Translations under genes and position numbers: made by a program
Notes under the pieces: model-generated
Seen by the model: the letters and a program-made list of their open reading frames with translations, nothing else
Told to the model about the DNA's origin: nothing
Database searches by the model: none
Assembly: GCA_009703165.1 (NCBI GenBank)
Contig: WLGP01000027.1
Span: forward strand, 1 to 9,088
From: Actinomycetota bacterium
GTDB taxonomy: Bacteria; Actinomycetota; Actinomycetes; Nanopelagicales; Nanopelagicaceae
Reading direction: 5' to 3'
Length of the DNA stretch: 9,088 nt
In this document: piece by piece, positions 1 to 6,393 of the stretch
Numbering within the stretch: position 1 is the stretch's first letter
Layout: every line of letters begins with the position of its first letter

Positions 1-56
1 ATAAGGATAGGAGCGATAAGGCCGTAGCTAAAGGTTGGGGTAATAAATGTAACCAT
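1..56 (-). CDS. nuoN: NADH-quinone oxidoreductase subunit N (5' end only, cut by window edge)
   Basis: An ATG at 56-54 directly follows the nuoM stop codon (TAA, 59-57) and opens a frame that runs off the left edge after 18 full codons, reading MVTFITPTFSYGLIAPIL. A strong Shine-Dalgarno GGAGGA at 68-63, inside the last codons of nuoM, sits 6 nt before the ATG. In the conserved nuo order the gene after nuoM is nuoN, the smallest of the three antiporter-like proton-pumping membrane subunits of complex I. The short peptide, with a hydrophobic stretch beginning, fits a first membrane helix, but it is too short to identify by itself. The call rests mainly on position, start and ribosome binding site. 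Confidence 0.8.
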   Translation of the reverse strand, partial: MVTFITPTFSYGLIAPIL

Positions 57-1571
57 TTACTTTCCTCCATTCATGGTCGGTACTGGATCGCTATATCCCT
101 GCTGGCTGATGATGTGCGCAGCTGCTGGGTTAATGATCTTAAGAAGCGGAGATGGATAGAAGCCAAGAACGACGATGATTGCAATCACTGGAGCGATGGC
201 AACCTTCTCGCGGAGATTCAAATCGGTGAGATTTTCGTTGCCCGGAGTTGTTGGACCGTGGAGCGCGCGTTGTACAGGAATCAAGATATACAAAGCGGCG
301 AGAACGATTCCAAAGGTCGCGATAATCGCTGCAACTGGATAGCGAGTAAAGGTCCCGACAAGAACGAGGAATTCGCTGACGAAGCTAGAAAGTCCCGGAA
401 GGGCCAAGCTCGAAAGACCTGCAATAAAGAAGCTCCATGCCATGATCGGAGTAATGCGCTGCAAGCCACCGAAGTCTGCAATCGTTGAAGAGCCACGACG
501 AGCGACCATCCAACCTGCAACTAAGAAGAGAGCGGCGGTAGAGAATGCATGGTTAAACATGTAGAGCGTTGCACCGGTCTGGGCTTGAGTTGTCATCGCA
601 AAGATACCGAGAGTGATGAAACCAAAGTGTGAGATCGATGTATATGCAATAAGGCGCTTAATATCTTTTGCACCGATTGCAAGAAACGCTCCATACAAGA
701 TCGAGATCAACGAGAGAACGATGATGATCGGAGTAAAGGTCTTGCTCGCATCAGGAAAGATGGAGAGGCAGAATCGGATCATTCCGTAGGTTCCGACCTT
801 ATCGAGTACGCCTAAGAGCAATACAGAACTTCCTGCAGTTGCACTCTTTGCCGCATCTGGAAGCCAGGTGTGGAATGGCCAGAGCGGAGCCTTAATCGCA
901 AATGCGATAAAGAAGCCCAAGAAGAGAATGTTCTGAGTTGTTCCACTCATCGATGTGTGAAGCTCTGAGAGCTTGGTGATATCAAAGGTGTGACCGCCAT
1001 TATTTCCAGAGATTACATAGAGCCCGATGATTGATGCGAGCATCAAGAGGCCACCAAAGAGGCTATAGAGAAGGAACTTCACAGCAGCTGCTGCACGCTC
1101 TCCGCTGCCATATCCACCAATAAGGAAGTAGACCGGAATAAGCATCGCTTCAAAGAAGACGTAGAAGAGGAAGAGATCTGTTGCGGCAAAGACACCGATC
1201 ATCATGGTCTCAAGCACGAGAATCAAGATGTAGAAAGTCTTCACACCCCAGCGTCCGCCTTCAGATTCATTCCACCCTGCAAGGATCACAATCGGAGCAA
1301 GGATTACAGACATCAAGATAAGTACGAGAGCGATTCCATCTACTCCGACTGCCCAGTTGATGGCAAAGGATGGAATCCATGAGTAACTCTGTCTAAATTG
1401 AAGTGCGGTGTTATCGACATCAAAAGAGAGAGCCTTCACGATTGTGGCAACTGCGACAACGATGGTTGTTGCAAGAGCAATCTGCTTAACCAATGTGGTT
1501 TGAGCTGCTGGGACTGCTGCGATGAGAGCTGCTCCGATGAGTGGAAGGAGCATGATCATTGTGATTGTCAT
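57..1571 (-). CDS. nuoM: NADH-quinone oxidoreductase subunit M (antiporter-like proton pump)
   Basis: Encodes 504 residues, the usual length for NuoM, almost all hydrophobic membrane helices. It is one of three Mrp-antiporter-like subunits that pump protons in the membrane arm of complex I. Key charged residues are visible: Glu141 in FYVFFEAMLIP (equivalent to E. coli Glu144), Lys227 in AFAIKAPLWPFHTWLPDA, and Lys258 in GVLDKVGTYGMIRF. The loop after WLPDA reads AKSATAGS instead of the HTEAPTAGS common in other phyla, a variant I associate with actinobacteria. I chose the ATG at 1571, which overlaps the nuoL stop by one base (TAATG), with a GGTGGTGA purine-rich stretch upstream. A TTG at 1589 would add six residues (MGGDSI) but lies deeper inside nuoL and has no benefit. 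The gene is followed without a gap by nuoN. Confidence 0.96.
   Translation of the reverse strand: MTITMIMLLPLIGAALIAAVPAAQTTLVKQIALATTIVVAVATIVKALSFDVDNTALQFRQSYSWIPSFAINWAVGVDGIALVLILMSVILAPIVILAGWNESEGGRWGVKTFYILILVLETMMIGVFAATDLFLFYVFFEAMLIPVYFLIGGYGSGERAAAAVKFLLYSLFGGLLMLASIIGLYVISGNNGGHTFDITKLSELHTSMSGTTQNILFLGFFIAFAIKAPLWPFHTWLPDAAKSATAGSSVLLLGVLDKVGTYGMIRFCLSIFPDASKTFTPIIIVLSLISILYGAFLAIGAKDIKRLIAYTSISHFGFITLGIFAMTTQAQTGATLYMFNHAFSTAALFLVAGWMVARRGSSTIADFGGLQRITPIMAWSFFIAGLSSLALPGLSSFVSEFLVLVGTFTRYPVAAIIATFGIVLAALYILIPVQRALHGPTTPGNENLTDLNLREKVAIAPVIAIIVVLGFYPSPLLKIINPAAAHIISQQGYSDPVPTMNGGK
63..68 (-). promoter_or_regulatory. Shine-Dalgarno site of nuoN
   Basis: GGAGGA on the minus strand, 6 nt before the nuoN ATG. 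It lies wholly inside the nuoM coding sequence, where it encodes the two glycines of the C-terminal GGK. It supports starting nuoN at 56 and efficient reinitiation after nuoM. Confidence 0.8.
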
Positions 1572-3460
1572 TATTGAGTCACCACCCAAATCGCGGTAAG
1601 CAGAGCAAGTGCTCCAACAAAGATAAGTGCTGCATAGGCACGGACATATCCGGTCTGAGTGCGACGAAGAGTCGAGCCAGATTCAATCGCCATTGAACCA
1701 ACTCCGCGCACTGCGCCATCGATGACTGTCTCATCCATTGCAACAAGGCCTCGAGTTATCGCCTGACCAGGTTTCATAAAGAGTGTCTCGTTGAGTGAAT
1801 CCTGACCTAGGTCGTTACGGACAAAGCGAGTTGCCCAAGAGACATCCTCTGGAGCAACTGGTGCAACTTCCTTGAAGTGATACTTCATGAGTGCAATAGC
1901 AACTCCGATAGCAACCATTGTCAGCGCCAGGGCTGAGACAACAATTGGTGGCACTAGCTCTTCGTGATGTGCGTGATCATGGAAGAGTGGGGCAAGCCAA
2001 TTCTTAAAGGTATCGTTGCGATAGAGCAACAATCCTGATGTCACTGAGCCGATAGAGAGAATCACCATTGGAATCCACATCAACGCTGGAGATTCATGTG
2101 GATGTGCATTCTCATCCCAACGAGGTTTGCCAGTAAAGGTTAAGAGCATTACACGAGTCATATAGAAGGCGGTAATTGCTGCACCAATGAGGGTCAAGCT
2201 TCCGAGAATAATTCCCTTTGCTCCACCGGCATTGAGTGCGGTCTCAATGATCATATCTTTTGAGTAGAAGCCAGCAAATGGCGGTACTCCAAGAATTGCT
2301 AAGTAACCTAAACCAAAGGTGATAAATGTAATCGGCATAAATTTACGAAGTCCGCCGTATTTGCGCATATTGACTTCATCGTTCATGCCATGCATAACCG
2401 AACCTGCACCAAGGAACATGCTCGCCTTGAAGAATCCGTGGGTGAGCAAGTGCATGATTGCATAGGCATAACCAGCTGGGCCAAGACCTGATGCAAGAAT
2501 CATGTAACCGATCTGAGACATCGTTGAAGCAGCAAGTGCTTTCTTGATGTCATCTTTTGCCATACCGATGACGGCACCGAAGATCAGCGTGATGGCACCG
2601 ACGATGACAACCATGAGTTGAGCAGTTGGCGCAGCATCAAAGACAAAGTTTGAACGGACAATCAGGTAGACACCTGCGGTCACCATTGTTGCGGCGTGAA
2701 TGAGAGCCGATACAGGAGTAGGTCCAGCCATCGCATCGCCAAGCCATGCCTGCAATGGGAACTGGGCAGATTTACCTGCAGCAGCGATCAGCAACATGAT
2801 GCCCATCGCTGTCAGCGCAGGAGTTCCAGCGCGCTCAACCGATTCCTTCACACCTTCAAATGAGACTGTTCCCATCGTTGCAAAGGCGATCATGATTGCA
2901 AAGGAGAGACCCATATCGCCTACGCGGTTCATCACAAATGCCTTCTTTGAGGCAGTTGCATATGCAGGCTTTTGATTCCAGAAGCCAATAAGTAGGTATG
3001 AGGCAAGACCAACGCCTTCCCAACCGACATAGAGGTTGAGATAAGAGTTTCCAAGAACCAACAACAACATCGATGCAACGAAGAGATTGAGGTATGCAAA
3101 GAAGCGTCGGCGGTTTGGATCGGTTGCCATATATGAAATTGAGTAGATGTGGATCAGAGTTCCAACACCGGTAATCAGAAGAACAAAGCTAATAGAGAGC
3201 TGATCAAGTAAGAGCGCTGCATCTACATTGAAGTCGCCAACTTTGATCCAAGAGAAGAGAACCTGCGTCAGCGCGCGCTCTTCGGTTGGACGATCTGTCA
3301 TCGCAAAGAAGTGGGCTAGTCCAAGGGCAAATGATCCCGCTGACATCGCTGTTGCAAGGAGATGTCCCCACTTATCGGCCTTGCGACCCATAAGAAGAAG
3401 GAAGAGTGATCCAAAGAGTGGAAGACCAATGAGGTAGACGAGCGAGCTTGAGGTAACCAT
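1571..3460 (-). CDS. nuoL: NADH-quinone oxidoreductase subunit L (distal proton pump)
   Basis: Encodes 629 residues, slightly longer than E. coli NuoL (613). It is the most distal antiporter-like subunit of the membrane arm. The N-terminal part has the NuoL signatures: Glu148 in YVGWEGVGLASYLLIGFW, Lys230 in AGKSAQFPLQAWLGDAM, and His255 in SALIHAATMVTAGVYL. These are followed by His337, His341 and Lys345 in IMHLLTHGFFKASMF and Lys401-Asp402 in GFYSKDMI (E. coli Lys399-Asp400). A polar region around residues 449-502 carries a His-rich patch (FHDHAHHEE, 493-501). The C-terminal ~85 residues (DLGQDSLNETL onward) fit the long lateral amphipathic helix, ending in a last membrane helix at about 606-627. 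The ATG at 3460 is 2 nt after the nuoK stop. No clear Shine-Dalgarno precedes it (only GAAGCG), so translation probably depends on coupling to nuoK. Confidence 0.97.
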   Translation of the reverse strand: MVTSSSLVYLIGLPLFGSLFLLLMGRKADKWGHLLATAMSAGSFALGLAHFFAMTDRPTEERALTQVLFSWIKVGDFNVDAALLLDQLSISFVLLITGVGTLIHIYSISYMATDPNRRRFFAYLNLFVASMLLLVLGNSYLNLYVGWEGVGLASYLLIGFWNQKPAYATASKKAFVMNRVGDMGLSFAIMIAFATMGTVSFEGVKESVERAGTPALTAMGIMLLIAAAGKSAQFPLQAWLGDAMAGPTPVSALIHAATMVTAGVYLIVRSNFVFDAAPTAQLMVVIVGAITLIFGAVIGMAKDDIKKALAASTMSQIGYMILASGLGPAGYAYAIMHLLTHGFFKASMFLGAGSVMHGMNDEVNMRKYGGLRKFMPITFITFGLGYLAILGVPPFAGFYSKDMIIETALNAGGAKGIILGSLTLIGAAITAFYMTRVMLLTFTGKPRWDENAHPHESPALMWIPMVILSIGSVTSGLLLYRNDTFKNWLAPLFHDHAHHEELVPPIVVSALALTMVAIGVAIALMKYHFKEVAPVAPEDVSWATRFVRNDLGQDSLNETLFMKPGQAITRGLVAMDETVIDGAVRGVGSMAIESGSTLRRTQTGYVRAYAALIFVGALALLTAIWVVTQ

Positions 3461-3462
3461 TG

Positions 3463-3762
3463 TTATCGCTTCAACAAACTAGCATCATCGATAGATGCCG
3501 ATCGGCGTGAGCGATAGATCGCCACGATAATTGCCAGGCCAACTACTACTTCGCAGGCAGCCACAACCATCGTAAAGAAGGCAACAACTTGTCCGTTGAG
3601 GTTTCCATTGAGACGAGAGAATGTGACGAGTGTGAGGTTTGCTGCGTTGAGCATGAGTTCGATACACATAAAGACAACGATCGCGTTGCGACGAACCACA
3701 ACGCCAACTGCGCCGATTGTAAATAACAAGGCAGCGAGGTAGAGGTAGTTATATGGATTCAC
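3463..3762 (-). CDS. nuoK: NADH-quinone oxidoreductase subunit K
   Basis: A 99-residue protein of three membrane helices, matching the family's usual ~100 residues. It sits in the membrane arm beside NuoJ and carries two conserved buried glutamates of the proton pathway: Glu35 in [13 protein letters not shown] and Glu71 in [18 protein letters not shown] (E. coli Glu36 and Glu72). The C-terminal tail is short and polar ([16 protein letters not shown]). The start is a GTG at 3762 directly abutting the nuoJ stop (TAAGTG), with a strong GAGGAG 6 nt upstream. It is the only complete gene in this window with a non-ATG start. Stop at 3463, two bases before nuoL begins. Confidence 0.96.
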   Translation of the reverse strand: MNPYNYLYLAALLFTIGAVGVVVRRNAIVVFMCIELMLNAANLTLVTFSRLNGNLNGQVVAFFTMVVAACEVVVGLAIIVAIYRSRRSASIDDASLLKR

Positions 3763-4533
3763 TTACTTCTCCTCTTTAATCGTTGGATCTACAACATCGA
3801 GCTGGAACTTTGCAGAATCAATTACATCGCCACGAGCCTTGAGCGTGGCTGAGATTGATGTAGGTGCAGGAGTTCCATCTGGAAGAAGCGCTGGAACATC
3901 GACTGCGTTGTGAAGTGCGTAGACACCAGGACCTGGAAGGCCGGCAGCATCACCGAGTGAGCCAGTACGAAAACGTGCAATCGCTTGTTCGCGCTGTGTA
4001 GGGCGGTGATTTGTGCGCTGGTGGTGAGCAAGAACCATGGCACCAACTGCTGCAGTAATAAGGAGCGCTGAGATCACTTCAAATGGGAAGACATAATTTG
4101 AGAAGAGGAGAACGGCAATACCTTCAACGTTTCCATCTTCATTGGCAATATCTAGACCGAGGTAAGAACGACCTAGTGTTGCTCGTCCGATAAGTGCGAT
4201 CATCAAGCCACCAAAGCCAAGGGCTGCGGTGATTGCAATCCAACGAAGACCCTTAATGGTCTCAACAAGTGAATCAGAGGCATCGACGCCAACGAGCATC
4301 AAGATAAAGAGGAAGAGCATCATCACTGCGCCGGTGTAGACGACGATCTGAACAATTCCAAGGAAGAGCGCACCCTGTGCGATATAGAAAATGGCTAGAG
4401 TTACCATGACCCAGGCGAGCAAGATTGCTGAGTGGACGGCCTTCTTAACAAGGAGCATTCCAAGAGCTGCAACCACAGAAAGTGGAGCAAGTACCCAGAA
4501 GAGAACAGCCTCTGGTGTTGCAATTTCCAACAT
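3763..4533 (-). CDS. nuoJ: NADH-quinone oxidoreductase subunit J
   Basis: Encodes 256 residues, well above the ~184 of E. coli NuoJ. Five hydrophobic segments occupy about residues 1-170, with the conserved core IVQIVVYTGAVMMLFLF (60-76), the pi-bulge helix region of ND6/NuoJ, and a final helix FPFEVISALLITAAVGA (149-165). NuoJ lies between NuoA/NuoK and NuoH and helps couple quinone reduction to proton movement. Residues ~171-256 form a hydrophilic tail containing RFRTGSLGDAAGLPGPGVYALHN read across 188-209. This resembles the long tail I recall from actinobacterial NuoJ, and its function is unknown to me. The ATG at 4533 overlaps the nuoI stop by one base (TAATG). A GGGAG at 4547-4543 lies 9 nt upstream. 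The stop abuts the GTG of nuoK. Confidence 0.95.
   Translation of the reverse strand: MLEIATPEAVLFWVLAPLSVVAALGMLLVKKAVHSAILLAWVMVTLAIFYIAQGALFLGIVQIVVYTGAVMMLFLFILMLVGVDASDSLVETIKGLRWIAITAALGFGGLMIALIGRATLGRSYLGLDIANEDGNVEGIAVLLFSNYVFPFEVISALLITAAVGAMVLAHHQRTNHRPTQREQAIARFRTGSLGDAAGLPGPGVYALHNAVDVPALLPDGTPAPTSISATLKARGDVIDSAKFQLDVVDPTIKEEK
3769..3774 (-). promoter_or_regulatory. Shine-Dalgarno site of nuoK (supports GTG start)
   Basis: GAGGAG on the minus strand, 6 nt before the GTG start of nuoK. It is embedded in the last codons of nuoJ, which encode KEEK. The spacing and strength identify the GTG as the start and probably compensate for the weaker start codon. Confidence 0.8.
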
Positions 4534-5153
4534 TACTTAGCGCTCCCTTCCTGTGAAGGATGAGCACTTGTGACATCACCGTTGTAATAATTTGTATCGT
4601 TCATACCTGGATACATTGGGTGTGGAGGTTGCAACATTCCAGCGCGAAGTGGTGCTAAGAGATCTTCCTTTTCGAAGATCAACTTTTCGCGTGAAGAATC
4701 TGCCAATTCATATTCGTTTGTCATTGTTAAAGCGCGAGTTGGGCAAGCCTCAATGCAGAGACCGCAGAAGACACAGCGCAAGTAGTTGATCTGATAGACC
4801 TTGCCGTAACGCTCTCCAGGAGACATCTGGTTATCAGGAGTGTTATCTGCGCCTTCAACAAAGATCGCATCTGCAGGACATGCCCATGCACAGAGTTCGC
4901 AACCGATGCACTTCTCAAGACCATCTGGATGGCGATTGAGTTGGTGGCGACCATGGAAACGTTCTTCAGTTGGCGCTTTTACATCAGGGTAAGCAACGGT
5001 GAGGTTCTTCTTGAACATAGAACGGAAGGTGACCCAGAAACCCTTTGACTGTGCAGCCAGTGATCCTGGACCTGGCTGATCAACTTCGACGAATGAAACA
5101 TCGTCAACGTTTGCAGCAGCACCTGACTTTTTTGGCTCGAGTGAGTTACTCAT
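4533..5153 (-). CDS. nuoI: NADH-quinone oxidoreductase subunit I (two 4Fe-4S clusters, N6a/N6b)
   Basis: Encodes 206 residues. It is the ferredoxin-like subunit that bridges NuoG to NuoB and carries clusters N6a and N6b. Two classical ferredoxin motifs are intact: [12 protein letters not shown] (Cys82, 85, 88, 92) and [12 protein letters not shown] (Cys127, 130, 133, 137), with [18 protein letters not shown] leading into the first. After the second motif comes [14 protein letters not shown], typical of the family, then a C-terminal tail ending PSQEGSAK. The first ~37 residues, before [12 protein letters not shown], are a polar extension with no motif I recognise. The ATG at 5153 lies inside the end of nuoH (8-nt overlap), with AGGAAG 5 nt upstream supporting this start. 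Confidence 0.97.
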   Translation of the reverse strand: MSNSLEPKKSGAAANVDDVSFVEVDQPGPGSLAAQSKGFWVTFRSMFKKNLTVAYPDVKAPTEERFHGRHQLNRHPDGLEKCIGCELCAWACPADAIFVEGADNTPDNQMSPGERYGKVYQINYLRCVFCGLCIEACPTRALTMTNEYELADSSREKLIFEKEDLLAPLRAGMLQPPHPMYPGMNDTNYYNGDVTSAHPSQEGSAK

Positions 5154-6393
5154 TCTTGCTTCCTGTCTGAGTTTGTTGTGAGACGTTGAGTGAAGTCACA
5201 CCTGGAAGAGATGGCACTGGGAAATCAGGTGCCTCACCTTCGACAAGCGGAACCTCTGACTTCTTCTTGCTACGTTCGTAGAGAGAGCTCACAGCCATCG
5301 CGATGATGACAAGACCGACAGCAAATGCTGCAAGCACTGTGCGAGATGCACCCTCTTGCTGAATGACGCGAAGTGTTGCCACGATAAGGATCCAGATAAG
5401 TGAGACTGGAATGAGAACCTTCCAGCCAAACTTCATAAATTGGTCGTAGCGAAGACGTGGCAGCGTTGCACGCAACCACATAAATATAAAGAAGAAGATA
5501 TTTACCTTGAGGAAGAACCAGACGATGGTGAACCATCCGCCGAGCCAGGCCTCGGTAAATCCAAGTCCTGGAGGTGCGTGATAACCACCAAGGAAGAGGG
5601 TTGCGGCAAGTGCTGATACGGCAACGATATTGACGTACTCAGCTAGGAAGAAGAGTGCGAACTTGAGCGATGAGTACTCGGTGTGGAATCCACCAACGAG
5701 TTCGCCTTCAGCTTCAGCTAAGTCAAATGGTGCACGGTTTGTCTCACCGACCATTGAGATCACATAGATAACAAATGATGGGAAGAGAACAAGGACGTTC
5801 CAGTAGTTATCGTGCTGAGAGTTAATGATCTCTGAGGTCGACATTGAACCTGCGTAGATGAAGACTGCAACTAATGAGAGACCCATTGCAATTTCATATG
5901 AGACAACTTGAGCGCTTGAACGCAATCCGCCAAGAAGAGGGTAGGTAGATCCTGATGACCAACCCGCAAGCACTACGCCATACACACCGATTGATGTAAC
6001 GGCCAAGATGTAGAGCACGCCAACTGAGAGATCGGTCAACTGCATCGCAGTCTCTTGTCCAAAGAGATTTACCTTGCCGGTCATTGGGATTACCGCAAAG
6101 GACATAAAGCACATCGCTGCAGCGATGATTGGCGCTGCAATAAATACGACCTTATCTGCAGCCGCCGGGATGATGTCCTCTTTAAGTGCAAGCTTGACGC
6201 CATCTGAAAGTGATTGAAGAAGTCCAAATGGACCAACGCGGTTAGGACCGGTGCGCAACTGCATCTTGGCAAGAACGCGACGCTCAGTCCAGACAGCCAG
6301 CAACGTTGATACGACACAGATAGCAAAGACGATGACTGCCTTTACAACGATCAGCCAGACCGGATCTTTACCGAGGAGCTCTGCTGTTGTCAT
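5146..6393 (-). CDS. nuoH: NADH-quinone oxidoreductase subunit H (quinone-chamber membrane subunit)
   Basis: Encodes 415 residues against ~325 in E. coli. NuoH (ND1) forms the membrane side of the quinone-binding chamber and joins the peripheral and membrane arms. Family signatures are clear: [19 protein letters not shown] (47-65) followed by [27 protein letters not shown] (216-235) with its acidic E-channel residues, FHTEYSS just after, and [15 protein letters not shown] (306-320). A hydrophobic N-terminal helix spans about 11-35. Beyond the usual end there is an extra membrane segment (about 352-371), then a hydrophilic tail from residue 373 rich in Lys, Pro and Gln. The ATG at 6393 overlaps the nuoG stop in an ATGA junction (4 nt). 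The upstream GGTGGTGAAGG is only a moderate ribosome binding site, so coupling to nuoG is likely. Confidence 0.97.
   Translation of the reverse strand: MTTAELLGKDPVWLIVVKAVIVFAICVVSTLLAVWTERRVLAKMQLRTGPNRVGPFGLLQSLSDGVKLALKEDIIPAAADKVVFIAAPIIAAAMCFMSFAVIPMTGKVNLFGQETAMQLTDLSVGVLYILAVTSIGVYGVVLAGWSSGSTYPLLGGLRSSAQVVSYEIAMGLSLVAVFIYAGSMSTSEIINSQHDNYWNVLVLFPSFVIYVISMVGETNRAPFDLAEAEGELVGGFHTEYSSLKFALFFLAEYVNIVAVSALAATLFLGGYHAPPGLGFTEAWLGGWFTIVWFFLKVNIFFFIFMWLRATLPRLRYDQFMKFGWKVLIPVSLIWILIVATLRVIQQEGASRTVLAAFAVGLVIIAMAVSSLYERSKKKSEVPLVEGEAPDFPVPSLPGVTSLNVSQQTQTGSKNE
5159..5164 (-). promoter_or_regulatory. Shine-Dalgarno site of nuoI
   Basis: AGGAAG on the minus strand, 5 nt before the nuoI ATG and entirely inside the nuoH reading frame. 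It decides in favour of the upstream start that includes the N-terminal extension of NuoI. Confidence 0.7.

Noticed and set aside
114..488. A 124-codon plus-strand open frame opposite nuoM
   Set aside because: The composition is charged and low in motif content, as expected from antisense of hydrophobic membrane codons. NuoM is intact and conserved over the same bases.
1040..1180. Recurrent purine-rich runs such as aagaag and gaggaagag on the plus strand, here and elsewhere, as possible repeats or binding sites
   Set aside because: They are the antisense of Phe/Leu-rich codons (TTC, CTT, CTC) in membrane helices and recur wherever transmembrane segments are encoded. They show no fixed period or unit.
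1572..1589. TTG at 1589 as an earlier nuoM start adding MGGDSI
   Set aside because: The ATG at 1571 makes the common TAATG overlap with nuoL and has the GGTGGTGA stretch at a suitable distance. The extra residues are not part of the usual NuoM N-terminus.
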